From Candidatus Kaistia colombiensis (lineage in GTDB: Bacteria > Pseudomonadota > Alphaproteobacteria > Rhizobiales > Kaistiaceae): DNA of 64,000 bases. Of this stretch, positions 1-8,557 are shown one piece after another. The notes under the pieces were generated by a model. It did not search any database and was not told the origin of the DNA. It saw only the letters and a program-made list of their open reading frames with translations. Within the stretch, counting starts at the first letter, position 1. Every line of letters begins with the position of its first letter. The stretch covers positions 3,486,501-3,550,500 of the forward strand of contig CP119318.1 of assembly GCA_029203105.1 (NCBI GenBank), written 5' to 3'. A program made the translations under genes and the position numbers.

Positions 1-357
1 CCGCCAGGACGCGTAAATCGAGCCTGCCGTCTTTGGCATAGGCGCCGGCACCATGGACAGCGTCATAGGCCGAATCGACCGTGGCGAAGCCGATATCCGC
101 CTTCCCCGCATGGACAAGACGCGCATTGTCCACCGAGCCGCCGGTTGCCTCCGCCGTAGCCTTCAGCGCGTCGTCCCGCGCGGACAACACCTCGGCCAGC
201 CCCTTGCCATAAGGGTAGAACACGCCGCCCTTGCCGCCGATGACAATCCGCACACGCGTCGGCGACGCGGCGCGCGCGACAGCTGGCAGGCGGCCATCGC
301 GGCCACACCGGCCCCGCTTGCGAGCAATCGACGACGACTGATTGAACTATCAGACAA
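1..357 (-). pseudogene. TAXI-family TRAP transporter solute-binding protein, N-terminal part, frame-broken
   Basis: This is the N-terminal part of a periplasmic TAXI-type binding protein for a TRAP transporter; it runs off the left edge. The start is a TTG at 357, five bases after a GGAGGGG ribosome-binding site. It opens a Tat-like signal (ISRRRLLASGAG, then VAAMAAC, so a lipoprotein is possible). The frame breaks inside a CG dinucleotide run at 266-280. The other frame then gives typical TAXI mature sequence (RIVIGGKGGVFYPYGKG, then EATGGSVDNARLV) down to base 1. Removing one CG unit joins the two halves into one reading frame. The break may be real (pseudogene or slippage) or a sequencing error. 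The ligand cannot be told. Confidence 0.72.
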
Positions 358-669
358 CGCTGCCCCTCCCTGGCTGATGACACGCCACCTTCCGGCGGTC
401 GATTTCGTGGGAGAGCATAGGCTCGAACTAAGTCGGCGCAAGCGGACCGGAAAGCTTAGAGGAATAAAAATGAGCCGCGCGGGCAATATTACTTCCGGCG
501 CGGGGTTGGATCCGCAAACACCGGATCCAACCGAGATCGAAAACAACGATACCTTCCGCAACATTGCGAAAGAAGCCCCATCCCCGCCTCTACGGAAAAG
601 GGCGGCAAGCCCAATGCGACAGGCGCCCGAAAAGGCGCTGCCCGCAAGGTGCGTGAAGCCGAACGGAGT
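358..669. other. Intergenic stretch between scpB and the TAXI gene
   Basis: This 312-base stretch shows no convincing gene. It holds the ribosome-binding site of the TAXI gene at its left end and an 11-bp inverted repeat at 504-532, listed separately. Short open frames crossing it have no recognisable protein content. Confidence 0.5.
504..532. repeat. Perfect 11-bp inverted repeat downstream of scpB
   Basis: GGTTGGATCCG at 504-514 is the exact reverse complement of CGGATCCAACC at 522-532, with a 7-base loop. It lies about 140 bases after the scpB stop and about 150 bases before the TAXI start. No T-run follows on either strand, so it is not a standard Rho-independent terminator. It could be an operator or an RNA stem. 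Confidence 0.5.
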
Positions 670-1344
670 TCAGTCGTGATCGGTAAGGCCGGCCGCGAGC
701 AGGTCGTCGGGATCGAGCGGGTCCTCATCGGACGTCAACGCATCGCCGTCGCGCGGTTCGGGCACGGTGAAGCCCGGCGGGATACGGCCATCGAGCAGGC
801 CGGCGCCCTTCAGTTCCTCGAGCCCGGGCAGGTCGCCGATCGCCTCCAGCCCGAAATGGGCAAGAAAGCTCTCCGTCGTACCATAGGTGACAGGGCGGCC
901 CGGCGTGCGGCGTCGGCCGCGCATCTTGATCCAGCCAGCCTCCATCAGCACGTCGAGCGTGCCCTTGGAGATCGAGACGCCGCGGACTTCTTCGATCTCG
1001 GCCCGCGTCACCGGCTGGTGATAGGCAATGATCGCCAAGGTCTCGAGCGCAGCGCGCGAAAGCTTCTTCTGGTCGCCGGCATCGCGCTGAAGCAGGAAGG
1101 CCAGATCACTGGCCGTGCGGAACATGTACTTCCCCGCAACCTTGACCAGATTGACCCCGCGACCCGAATAGACGTGTTCGAGCTCGCGGATCAACGCCTC
1201 GACATCGCTGCCTTCCGGCAGGCGCGCGGCGATCTCGCCGGTTCCGAGCGGCTCGGCGCTAGCGAACAGCATGGCCTCGACCATGCGCAGCGCCGTGCGG
1301 CGCTCTTCCGGCGCCAGCGAGGTGAGATTTCCGAGATCAGCCAT
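670..1344 (-). CDS. scpB: Segregation and condensation protein ScpB
   Basis: ScpB is the winged-helix partner of the kleisin ScpA in the bacterial SMC condensin, which organises and separates chromosomes. The 224-residue product has the usual ScpB length plus an acidic tail. The N-terminal winged helix covers about residues 14-90 (RMVEAMLFASAEPL) and the second about 95-175 (LSRAALETLAIIAYHQPVTR, then PGRPVTYGTT). The start overlaps the end of scpA by 8 bases, which suggests coupled translation. It closes the run nagZ-scpA-scpB, an arrangement usual in this order. Identification is firm. Confidence 0.95.
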   Translation of the reverse strand: MADLGNLTSLAPEERRTALRMVEAMLFASAEPLGTGEIAARLPEGSDVEALIRELEHVYSGRGVNLVKVAGKYMFRTASDLAFLLQRDAGDQKKLSRAALETLAIIAYHQPVTRAEIEEVRGVSISKGTLDVLMEAGWIKMRGRRRTPGRPVTYGTTESFLAHFGLEAIGDLPGLEELKGAGLLDGRIPPGFTVPEPRDGDALTSDEDPLDPDDLLAAGLTDHD

Positions 1345-2158
1345 CCTTGTTCACCTCCGTGCCGTCGCGGTCGCGATCGCGCATATAGAGCGACGCGAAC
1401 GCACTAGTCTGTCGCAATTCCACTTTGCCCTCGCGCACCAGTTCCAGGCTGGCGCTGAAGGAGCTTGCAAGCACGGTCGCCCGCATTTCCGGCGTCTGCA
1501 TCCAGGGCGACAGGAACACGTCGACCGGGGTCCAATCCGCAATGCTGCCGATCATGCGCGTCAGCACCTCGCGCGCCTCGGCGAGCGACCAGACCTGCCG
1601 CCGCCGCACATGAACAACCGAAACCATCAGACGCTGGCGCTGCGAGGCATAGGCCGTCAGCAGGTCGTAGAGCGTCGCGGAATAATCGCTGCGCTGGATG
1701 ACCTCAACTGGCTCCGGCATGCCGCGTGCGAACACCTCGCGGCCGAGCCGATCCCGATTGACCAGCTTTGCGGCGGCATCGCGCATCGCCTCCAGCCGGC
1801 GCAGACGGAACGCCAGCGCCGCCGCCATTTCCTCGCCGCTCGGCTCCTCGTCCGGCGCCGGCGCCGGCAGCAGCAGCCGCGATTTCAGATAGGCGAGCCA
1901 GGCGGCCATGACGAGATAATCGGCCGCAAGCTCGAGGCGAAGCTGACGCAAATGCTCGATATAGGCGAGGTATTGCTCGGCGAGCGCCAGGATCGAGATC
2001 TTGGTGAGATCGACCTTCTGCGTGCGCGCCAGCGCGAGCAACAGGTCGAGCGGACCTTCGAAGCCATCGACGTCGACGACGAGCGCCGCATCGTCCTCCT
2101 TGCGGTCGGCCGTCTCCCAGAGTTCGCTCTGGCCGTCCATGTCGCGGGTCGCGGCCAT
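1337..2158 (-). CDS. scpA: Segregation and condensation protein ScpA
   Basis: ScpA is the kleisin that bridges SMC heads and binds ScpB in the condensin complex. The chosen ATG at 2158 gives 273 residues and has an AGGGGAG ribosome-binding site five bases upstream. The frame stays open further upstream, but only through nagZ sequence. The kleisin core starts at about residue 30 (VDGFEGPLDLLLALARTQKV), with a long helical middle (ALAEQYLAYIEHLRQLRLEL) and a C-terminal winged helix (TRMIGSIADWTPVDVFL onward). It begins 17 bases after the nagZ stop and overlaps scpB by 8 bases, so the three genes look like one transcript. Confidence 0.95.
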   Translation of the reverse strand: MAATRDMDGQSELWETADRKEDDAALVVDVDGFEGPLDLLLALARTQKVDLTKISILALAEQYLAYIEHLRQLRLELAADYLVMAAWLAYLKSRLLLPAPAPDEEPSGEEMAAALAFRLRRLEAMRDAAAKLVNRDRLGREVFARGMPEPVEVIQRSDYSATLYDLLTAYASQRQRLMVSVVHVRRRQVWSLAEAREVLTRMIGSIADWTPVDVFLSPWMQTPEMRATVLASSFSASLELVREGKVELRQTSAFASLYMRDRDRDGTEVNKDG

Positions 2159-2175
2159 CGGGTCTCCCCTGCGCT

Positions 2176-3210
2176 TCAGGCGACCGCAGGCGGCCAGCCG
2201 GCGCGCTCTGCGAGCGTCGCATATTCTGCCTCGGCCGCCTCGCGGTCGAGCGGATGCGGCGGCTTGCGCGCGGCGCGCGCCGCAGCGGCCCGTTCCGCCG
2301 CCCTGCCCGTCAGCTCGGGAACCGAGCGCGCCACGTCCGCCATCTCCTCCATGACGCCGTTGCAATGCAGGACCATGTCGCAGCCCGCCGCCAGCACCGC
2401 CGCGGCGCGGCTCGCATAGTCGCCGCCGAGCGCCTTCATCGACAGGTCGTCGCTCATCAGCAGACCGTCAAATCCGATCCGGCCGCGAATGATCTCGTCA
2501 ACGATGATCGGCGATGTCGTCGCCGGCCGGTCCGGATCCACCGCCGTGAACACGATATGGGCGGTCATCGCCATGGGCAGGTCGTTCAGCGCCTTGAACG
2601 GCACGAAATCCGTCGTCTCCAGCGTCCGGAGGCTCGCCTCGACGACCGGCAGGCTCAGATGGCTGTCGACGGTGGCGCGGCCATGCCCGGGCATATGCTT
2701 CATCACCGGCAACACGCCGCCGGCCGCGAGCCCGTCGGCCGTCGCACGGCCGAGGATCGAGACAAGCTCGGCCTGCTCGGCATAGGCCCGGTTGCCAATC
2801 GCGGCATGCGTCTGCGGCGTGCCTACATCCAGCACCGGCACGCAATCCACCGTGATACCGAGATCGATCAGGTCGGAGGCGATCAGGCGGCCATGCAGCC
2901 AGGCCATGCGCCGGCCGGCCGCCTGGTCTTCGGCATAGAGGTCGCCGGCGAAGCGGGCCGCCGGGCGATTCCGCCAATGCGGCGGCGCGATGCGCTGGAC
3001 CCGACCGCCCTCCTGGTCGATCAGGACAGGCCTGTCGGGATCCCCGAGGATGTCGCGGAAGGTCGCGACCAGATCGCATACCTCTTCCGGCGTCCCGATA
3101 TTGCGCTTGAAGAGGATGAGGCCCCATGGCCGCTCGTCGCGGAAGAACGCGATTTCATCGGCCGAAAGGCTGCGGCCCGCGCAGCCGGAAATGAATGCTT
3201 TGGCGGTCAT
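2176..3210 (-). CDS. nagZ: Beta-N-acetylhexosaminidase NagZ (glycoside hydrolase family 3)
   Basis: NagZ is a cytoplasmic enzyme that removes N-acetylglucosamine from 1,6-anhydro-muropeptides during peptidoglycan recycling. The 344-residue protein has no signal peptide, as expected. It carries the family signature KHMPGHG at about 171-177, with the histidine general acid/base loop following. The nucleophile motif SDDLSM is at about 253-258, and the substrate-binding IDQEGGRVQR near 64-73. It lies between a SPOR-domain protein and scpA, a conserved neighbourhood that links wall recycling with division. Confidence 0.95.
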   Translation of the reverse strand: MTAKAFISGCAGRSLSADEIAFFRDERPWGLILFKRNIGTPEEVCDLVATFRDILGDPDRPVLIDQEGGRVQRIAPPHWRNRPAARFAGDLYAEDQAAGRRMAWLHGRLIASDLIDLGITVDCVPVLDVGTPQTHAAIGNRAYAEQAELVSILGRATADGLAAGGVLPVMKHMPGHGRATVDSHLSLPVVEASLRTLETTDFVPFKALNDLPMAMTAHIVFTAVDPDRPATTSPIIVDEIIRGRIGFDGLLMSDDLSMKALGGDYASRAAAVLAAGCDMVLHCNGVMEEMADVARSVPELTGRAAERAAAARAARKPPHPLDREAAEAEYATLAERAGWPPAVA

Positions 3211-3280
3211 GGTTCGGCCTTAGCCGCTTGCCGTGCAGACCGCAAGCGGTGGACCGGGTCCACCGCTTGTCAGGTCACGG

Positions 3281-4996
3281 TCAGTTTTTCTGGACGATGC
3301 AGTCGCCGCCGGCCGCCCGCAGGCTTTCGCAGAACGAAACGGCCTGATCCCGGGTCGCCATCGGACCGACGCGGGCGCGGTAGTAGATGCCCTTGGCGCC
3401 GAGATCGGCACGGACGACGTTCGGCTCCTGGCTGCCGAATACACTCGGGAACTTGCGCTGCATCGCCTTGTAGGAGGCAATCGCCGCCTCTTCGGTACGC
3501 TGCGAAGCAACCTGGACGACGAACCCGCCCGAAGCCGGGGCACGCGCGGCCGGCGCGGGTGCGGCGGCCGTCGCCTGCGGCTTCGGCTTGGCAGGCGCCG
3601 GGGCTTCAAGATGCGACGCATCCTTCTGCGGGGCCGTTGCAGCCGGAGCCGCGGGCTCGGCATCCGCCGTCCGCGATGGCGCTTCGGCCGGCGCCGCGGG
3701 CTGCGGAGCCACGGCTGCGGGTGCCGCCCTCGCAGGGGCAGTCGGTTCCGGCTGCGAGCCGGCATTGCGCGGCTGCGCTTCGCTCGAAATGATCGTGCCG
3801 TCCGGCTTCACGACGACCGTGCGCACCTTGCGCGGGCCGGCATCCGCCTCGGCCGAAGTGGCAGGCGCGGCCGCCGCGCCGCCGGCCAGATCGTCGATCG
3901 ACGACGGATTGGCGGAATCGCCCGGCGCGCCGGGCAGAATGATGCGGGAAATCTCGCGGCTGGCCTGGGATTCGCTCGAGGCCGGCGTCTCGTCGATCGG
4001 TCCATCGTCGGGAAGGACGAGTTGCTCGTCTCCCGCCAGCTCCGGGCTCGCGCGATCATAGATCAGCTTGTTCTGTGCGACTTCGCTGTCTCCGGCCGGG
4101 GCTGCCGGCTGGACCTTGGTCGGACCTTCGTCGGCGGCGATGACGCGCGGCGCCCCGTCGCTTGTGGTGCCGCCACCCTTCAGCGCCAGCGCGCCGAGAC
4201 CGCCCGCCAGAACGACGCCGAGCGCGACGGCGGCGATGACCAAGCCCTTGCGCGAACGACGCGGCTCGGCATAGCGCTCGGGGTGCGCATGGCGCTCCTC
4301 ATAGCCCTCGCCGTCATAACCGCCATTCGGATCGTCGCCGTAATCGGTGTCATAGCCGGCAGAATAGTCGTCCGCGCCGTTCTCCTGGCCCGGATGATAC
4401 TCATTCTGAGCATAGGCGCCCGTCTGGACGGCGGGCTGGCCGCGCTCGCGGCCATAATCGGCAGCGCCCGCATAGGCAGTGCCCGCATAGGGGTCCGCTT
4501 CCTCTGCGGCGGGCTGCGCATAGGCTTCCTGCGCATAGCGCGGCTCTTGCGCATAGCGCGGCTCGGCCTGACGCGGCGACTGGGCGGCCTGCCACTGTGG
4601 CGGCGCTGCCGGGGCACCGGGGCGCAAACGCATGTGATCAAAGCCCTCGTCGCGCGCGGGGACAGCGCGCGGCGGCTGCGGCTCGACCTGGATCGGACGT
4701 CCCGAGGCGGAGCGAACCGCCGGATCAAAGGACGTCTGGAGATCATTCATCAGTTCGGATTCAAGGTCGAATGACGTATCGCGAACGTTGGGCTGCTGCG
4801 TCGACCGCACCACCGGTGCCGCGACGGGCTGCCTTCCGCCAACGATGTCGTCGAAACTGGAATTTCCGGAAACAATGCGAGCCAGTTCGACCAGCGGATC
4901 ATCTTCCGCCTGCGCGGGCTGCCCGTTGTGCCGCCCCGTGTTCCCGTCGAGCGGCGCAGGCCGCCGCGAGAACGAATTATCGTAGCGATCTGCCAT
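3281..4996 (-). CDS. SPOR-domain cell envelope protein
   Basis: This 571-residue protein is predicted to bind denuded peptidoglycan at the division site. It has a long cytoplasmic N-terminal region rich in Ala, Pro, Gln and Tyr, with short tandem repeats near 4500-4570 (RYAQEPRYAQEAYAQ). One membrane segment follows (about residues 240-260, LVIAAVALGVVLAGGLGALAL). Next comes a long Pro/Ala-rich periplasmic linker, and a C-terminal SPOR domain in the last 80 residues (GGFVVQVASQRTEEAA, then YYRARVGPM). It stands between argS and nagZ, as in many Hyphomicrobiales. No named orthologue is assigned because the linker is poorly conserved. Confidence 0.85.
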   Translation of the reverse strand: MADRYDNSFSRRPAPLDGNTGRHNGQPAQAEDDPLVELARIVSGNSSFDDIVGGRQPVAAPVVRSTQQPNVRDTSFDLESELMNDLQTSFDPAVRSASGRPIQVEPQPPRAVPARDEGFDHMRLRPGAPAAPPQWQAAQSPRQAEPRYAQEPRYAQEAYAQPAAEEADPYAGTAYAGAADYGRERGQPAVQTGAYAQNEYHPGQENGADDYSAGYDTDYGDDPNGGYDGEGYEERHAHPERYAEPRRSRKGLVIAAVALGVVLAGGLGALALKGGGTTSDGAPRVIAADEGPTKVQPAAPAGDSEVAQNKLIYDRASPELAGDEQLVLPDDGPIDETPASSESQASREISRIILPGAPGDSANPSSIDDLAGGAAAAPATSAEADAGPRKVRTVVVKPDGTIISSEAQPRNAGSQPEPTAPARAAPAAVAPQPAAPAEAPSRTADAEPAAPAATAPQKDASHLEAPAPAKPKPQATAAAPAPAARAPASGGFVVQVASQRTEEAAIASYKAMQRKFPSVFGSQEPNVVRADLGAKGIYYRARVGPMATRDQAVSFCESLRAAGGDCIVQKN

Positions 4997-5065
4997 CGCG
5001 CTCCACTTTCCGCCTCAACCGATGCCGTCCGACAAGTTCAACGCCAAGCTCCAGAAGAGAGACTT

Positions 5066-6820
5066 TCACCGCATCTCTTGGGGCGCATCGACTCCGAGCA
5101 CCAGCAAACCGGATGACAGCACCAGCTTTGTGGCATGAACAAGGGCGAGCCGGGCCGCGGTCAACTGTGGTTGTTCAAGGTTAATAAAACGTAATTGCGG
5201 CTGATCCTTGCCCCGGTTCCATTGCTGATGGAACTCTGCTGCAAGTTCGTAGAGGTAGAACGCGACCCGGTGCGGTTCATGCGCCTCGGCCGCCGATTCG
5301 ATGATTCGCGGAAACTCCGCGAGCCGACGCTGCAGGCTGATCTCGCCGGCATCGTCGAGAAGCGAAAGATCGGTTCTCGCCAGAGCCGAAGCCGACAGAT
5401 CGAGCGCCGGCAGCTCCTGCGCCGCGTTGCGCAGGATCGACGACGCGCGCGCATGTCCGTACTGGACGTAGAAGACCGGATTGTCCTTGGACTGCTCCGT
5501 CACCTTCTGGAAATCGAAATCGAGCGGCGCATCGCTCTTCCGATAGAGCATCATGAAGCGCACCGCGTCGCGGCCAACTTCCTCGACGACCTCGCGCAGC
5601 GTGATGAAGTCGCCGGAGCGCTTCGACATGCGAACCGGCTCGCCGGCGCGGAACAGCTTGACGAGTTGGCAGAGCAGCACATCGACCGAAGCAGTACCGC
5701 CGGAAATGGCGCGGCCGACCGCCTGCAGACGCTTTACATAGCCGCCGTGATCGGCGCCCAGCACATAGATCATCTGCCGGAAGCCGCGGTCGAACTTGTC
5801 TTTGAAGTAGGCGACGTCGCCGGCGAAGTAGGTATAGCTGCCGTCCGACTTCACCAGCGGACGGTCGATGTCGTCGCCGACATCGGTGGCACGGAACAGA
5901 AGCTGCTCGCGATCTTCCCAGTCGTCGGGCAACTGCCCCTTCGGCGGTGGCAGCGTGCCGCTATAGACGAAGCCCTTCTGCTCCATGTCGCCGATGGTCG
6001 CGCCGATCTTGCCGCCATTCTCGCCGCTCAGCGTCCGCTCCGAGAAGAAGACGTCATGGTGGACGTTGAGCAGCGCGAGATCGTCGCGGATCATCAGCAT
6101 CATGGCGCTGATCGCCGCATCGCGAACCAGCGGCAGCCATTCGGCCTCCGGCGTCTCCAGCAGCCTGCGGCCATGCACATCGGCTAGCGCCGCGCCGACC
6201 GGCTTCAGATAATCGCCCGGATACAAACCCTCGGGAATCGTGATCGTTTCACCGAGCGCCTCGCGGTAGCGCAGGAATGCCGACCGGCCGAGCACGTCAA
6301 CCTGACCGCCGGCGTCGTTGATGTAATATTCCTTGGTGACGTCATAGCCGCCCCAATCGAGCAGGTTGGCGAGCGCGTCGCCGACCACGGCACCGCGGCA
6401 ATGGCCGACATGCATCGGTCCGGTCGGATTGGCCGAGACATACTCGACATTGACCTTGAGATTGCCGCCGAGATGGCTGCGGCCATAGCTGCTGCCGGCC
6501 TGGATCAGCGCCTTCAGGGCATGGGCGCGATACGGCGCGGCCAGTGTCAGGTTGATGAAGCCCGGACCGGCGACCTCGACCGAGGCAACGTCTTCGTCAT
6601 CGCGCAGGCGACCGGCGATCGCCTCGGCCAGATCGCGCGGCTTGAGGCCGAGCGGCTTGGCGAGCACCATGGCAGCGTTGGTCGCGAGATCGCCATGGGC
6701 GGCATCGCGCGGCGGCTCGACGACGATGCGGGAGAGATCGACCGGGGCGCTGTCGCGGGCCGCGAGGAGGATCTCGACGGCGGTGGTGACGCGTGCGGTG
6801 AAGTCGCGGAAGATATTCAT
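5066..6820 (-). CDS. argS: Arginyl-tRNA synthetase
   Basis: ArgS is the class I synthetase that charges tRNA-Arg. The 584-residue product starts at ATG 6820, which matches the conserved N-terminus MNIFRDFTARV; an upstream in-frame start would overlap dgt. The HIGH-type signature appears as GPMHVGHCRGAVVGDAL. The KMSK-like site is the MSKRSGDFITLREVVEE stretch. The arginine-specific N-terminal domain covers about residues 1-100, and the DALR anticodon-binding domain the last 120 residues (RLALVHATKLVLSSGL). It sits 46 bases after the dgt stop and is probably co-transcribed with it. Confidence 0.96.
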   Translation of the reverse strand: MNIFRDFTARVTTAVEILLAARDSAPVDLSRIVVEPPRDAAHGDLATNAAMVLAKPLGLKPRDLAEAIAGRLRDDEDVASVEVAGPGFINLTLAAPYRAHALKALIQAGSSYGRSHLGGNLKVNVEYVSANPTGPMHVGHCRGAVVGDALANLLDWGGYDVTKEYYINDAGGQVDVLGRSAFLRYREALGETITIPEGLYPGDYLKPVGAALADVHGRRLLETPEAEWLPLVRDAAISAMMLMIRDDLALLNVHHDVFFSERTLSGENGGKIGATIGDMEQKGFVYSGTLPPPKGQLPDDWEDREQLLFRATDVGDDIDRPLVKSDGSYTYFAGDVAYFKDKFDRGFRQMIYVLGADHGGYVKRLQAVGRAISGGTASVDVLLCQLVKLFRAGEPVRMSKRSGDFITLREVVEEVGRDAVRFMMLYRKSDAPLDFDFQKVTEQSKDNPVFYVQYGHARASSILRNAAQELPALDLSASALARTDLSLLDDAGEISLQRRLAEFPRIIESAAEAHEPHRVAFYLYELAAEFHQQWNRGKDQPQLRFINLEQPQLTAARLALVHATKLVLSSGLLVLGVDAPQEMR

Positions 6821-6866
6821 GGCGGGATACAGCCCTTCGGGCGGAAGGAAAATTCTTGCTGCGCGC

Positions 6867-8084
6867 CTAACCCAAATCGGGCGAAGCGTCAAACAGGGGC
6901 TGATGCTCGCGCAATGCATAACGGTCGGTCATGCCGGCGAGAAAGTCGCAAATTCGTCGTGCGCGGCGATCGGTATCCACCGGATCCAGCCCGACGCGCC
7001 ACTCCGGCGGCAGCGCGTCCGGATCGCCCCAATAGCGTTCGAACAGGCGTTGCACGACGCCTTCCGCCGCCGTCATCACCTGCATCACGCGCGGATGGCG
7101 ATAGACGTTGTGCCAGAGATGCGTCTTGATCGCCCTGTCGGCGGCGGCCAGCGCGGGCGAGAAGGCGATCATCGGCCGGCCGGCACGGCGAAGCGCATCG
7201 GCAGATTCGGGCTTCGTTTCAGCGAGACGGCGCAGCGCCTCCGCAATGACGTCCTCGATCATCCGGGTAATGACGCGACGCACCACCTCGTTCACCAGGC
7301 GCGGCTTCTCCAGCCCGGGATACCGGGCTTCGATGGCGTCGAGTATCTCGCGTAGAAAATCGACCTCGCGCAGGCCGTCGACCGTCAGCAATCCCGCCCG
7401 CAAGCCGTCGTCGATGTCATGGGCGTCATAGGCGATGTCGTCGGCGATCGCCGCCGCCTGCGCCTCGGCCGAGGCATACGTCGCAAGCTGCAGGTCCTGC
7501 TCGGCCGTGTAGGCCAGAATCGCCGCCGGCAGTTCCTTGCCGGCATAGGCGCCGACGCCCCTGCCCTCGGCATCGACCAGCGGCCCGTTATGCTTGACCA
7601 GCCCCTCCAGCGCTTCCCAGGAGAGATTGAGCCCATCAAAGTGCGGATAGCGCCGCTCCAGCTTCGTGACGACGCGCAAGCTCTGGGCGTTGTGGTCGAA
7701 ACCGCCATGGCCGGCCATCATCCGGTCGAGCGCCCGCTCGCCGGCATGGCCAAACGGCGTGTGGCCGAGATCGTGCGACAGGGCGATCGCCTCGGCGAGA
7801 TCCTCGTCGAGACGCAGGGCGCGCGCCAGGGCACGGGCGATCTGCGCCACTTCGATGGTGTGGGTCAGCCGGGTACGGTAGTGATCGCCCTCATCGAACA
7901 GGAAGACCTGCGTCTTGTCCTTCAGGCGACGGAAGGCCGTCGAATGGACGATCCGGTCGCGGTCGCGCTGATAGGGTGTGCGGGTCGGGCTTTCCGGCTC
8001 GGGATAGAGGCGGCCGCGGCTCGCCGCCGGATCCACAGCAAAGGCGGCATGCGGGCCGATGCCGAAGCCGATCTGGCCTTCCAT
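6867..8084 (-). CDS. dgt: Deoxyguanosinetriphosphate triphosphohydrolase-like protein
   Basis: This HD-domain dNTP triphosphohydrolase (type 2 dGTPase-like) hydrolyses dNTPs to nucleoside and triphosphate and trims the dNTP pool. The ATG at 8084 has a GGAGAGGGAA ribosome-binding site and gives 405 residues. The metal-binding HD core is clear: RLTHTIEVAQIARALA from about residue 72, HDLGHTPFGHAGE from 104, and the later aspartate in AAIADDIAYDAHDIDDG. It is divergent from erpA with 111 bases between them and leads into argS. Exact substrate preference cannot be read from sequence. Confidence 0.92.
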   Translation of the reverse strand: MEGQIGFGIGPHAAFAVDPAASRGRLYPEPESPTRTPYQRDRDRIVHSTAFRRLKDKTQVFLFDEGDHYRTRLTHTIEVAQIARALARALRLDEDLAEAIALSHDLGHTPFGHAGERALDRMMAGHGGFDHNAQSLRVVTKLERRYPHFDGLNLSWEALEGLVKHNGPLVDAEGRGVGAYAGKELPAAILAYTAEQDLQLATYASAEAQAAAIADDIAYDAHDIDDGLRAGLLTVDGLREVDFLREILDAIEARYPGLEKPRLVNEVVRRVITRMIEDVIAEALRRLAETKPESADALRRAGRPMIAFSPALAAADRAIKTHLWHNVYRHPRVMQVMTAAEGVVQRLFERYWGDPDALPPEWRVGLDPVDTDRRARRICDFLAGMTDRYALREHQPLFDASPDLG

Positions 8085-8121
8085 TTGCGCTTCCCTCTCC
8101 CCGTGCATTGCACCGCAGCGA

Positions 8122-8150
8122 TTGACACCGCCAATCGCATTCCTAACTAT
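8122..8150 (+). promoter_or_regulatory. Probable erpA promoter
   Basis: TTGACA at 8122-8127 is a full-consensus -35 box. AACTAT at 8145-8150, after a 17-base spacer, is an acceptable -10 box. The predicted transcript start lies about 40 bases before the erpA ATG. No iron-regulator palindrome was recognised here. Confidence 0.45.
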
Positions 8151-8195
8151 CGGGTTCGGGCACCTGCAAGGTACCCCTATTTTCGGAAGCAGCCC

Positions 8196-8534
8196 ATGAC
8201 CCCTGAAACGCTCGACGTCACCCTGTCCGACCGCGCCGCCAAGCGCATCGCCCGCATCCTGTCTAAGGAGCCGAGCGGCACGGCCTTGCGCGTCACCGTC
8301 TCGGGCGGCGGCTGCTCCGGCTTCCAATATGGCTTCGATCTGGACACCACGCGCGCCGAAGACGATCTGGTGATCGAAAAGAACGGCGCGACGGTGCTGA
8401 TCGACCAGATCTCGCTGCCCTACATGGACGGCTCCGAGATCGACTTCGTCGATGACGTGATCGGCCAGTCGTTCCAGATCCGGAACCCGCACGCCACCGC
8501 TTCCTGCGGCTGCGGCACCAGCTTCGCGCTTTGA
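8196..8534 (+). CDS. erpA: Iron-sulfur cluster insertion protein ErpA (A-type carrier)
   Basis: This A-type carrier takes Fe-S clusters from the scaffold to target apoproteins. The 112-residue product has the three conserved cysteine ligands: C40 in SGGGCSGFQY and C104/C106 in SCGCGTSF. The ATG at 8196 fits the family length; the frame is open upstream, but only across the divergent dgt gene. Location next to dgt is the usual rhizobial position of erpA. A general IscA-like carrier is the only realistic alternative. Confidence 0.9.
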   Translation: MTPETLDVTLSDRAAKRIARILSKEPSGTALRVTVSGGGCSGFQYGFDLDTTRAEDDLVIEKNGATVLIDQISLPYMDGSEIDFVDDVIGQSFQIRNPHATASCGCGTSFAL

Positions 8535-8557
8535 GCTGAAATCGACGAACGGCGCCC

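Noticed and set aside
4497..4575. Possible short tandem-repeat array or CRISPR-like pattern
   Set aside because: It is the low-complexity Tyr-Ala-Gln-Glu repeat inside the SPOR-domain protein; there are no regular spacers.
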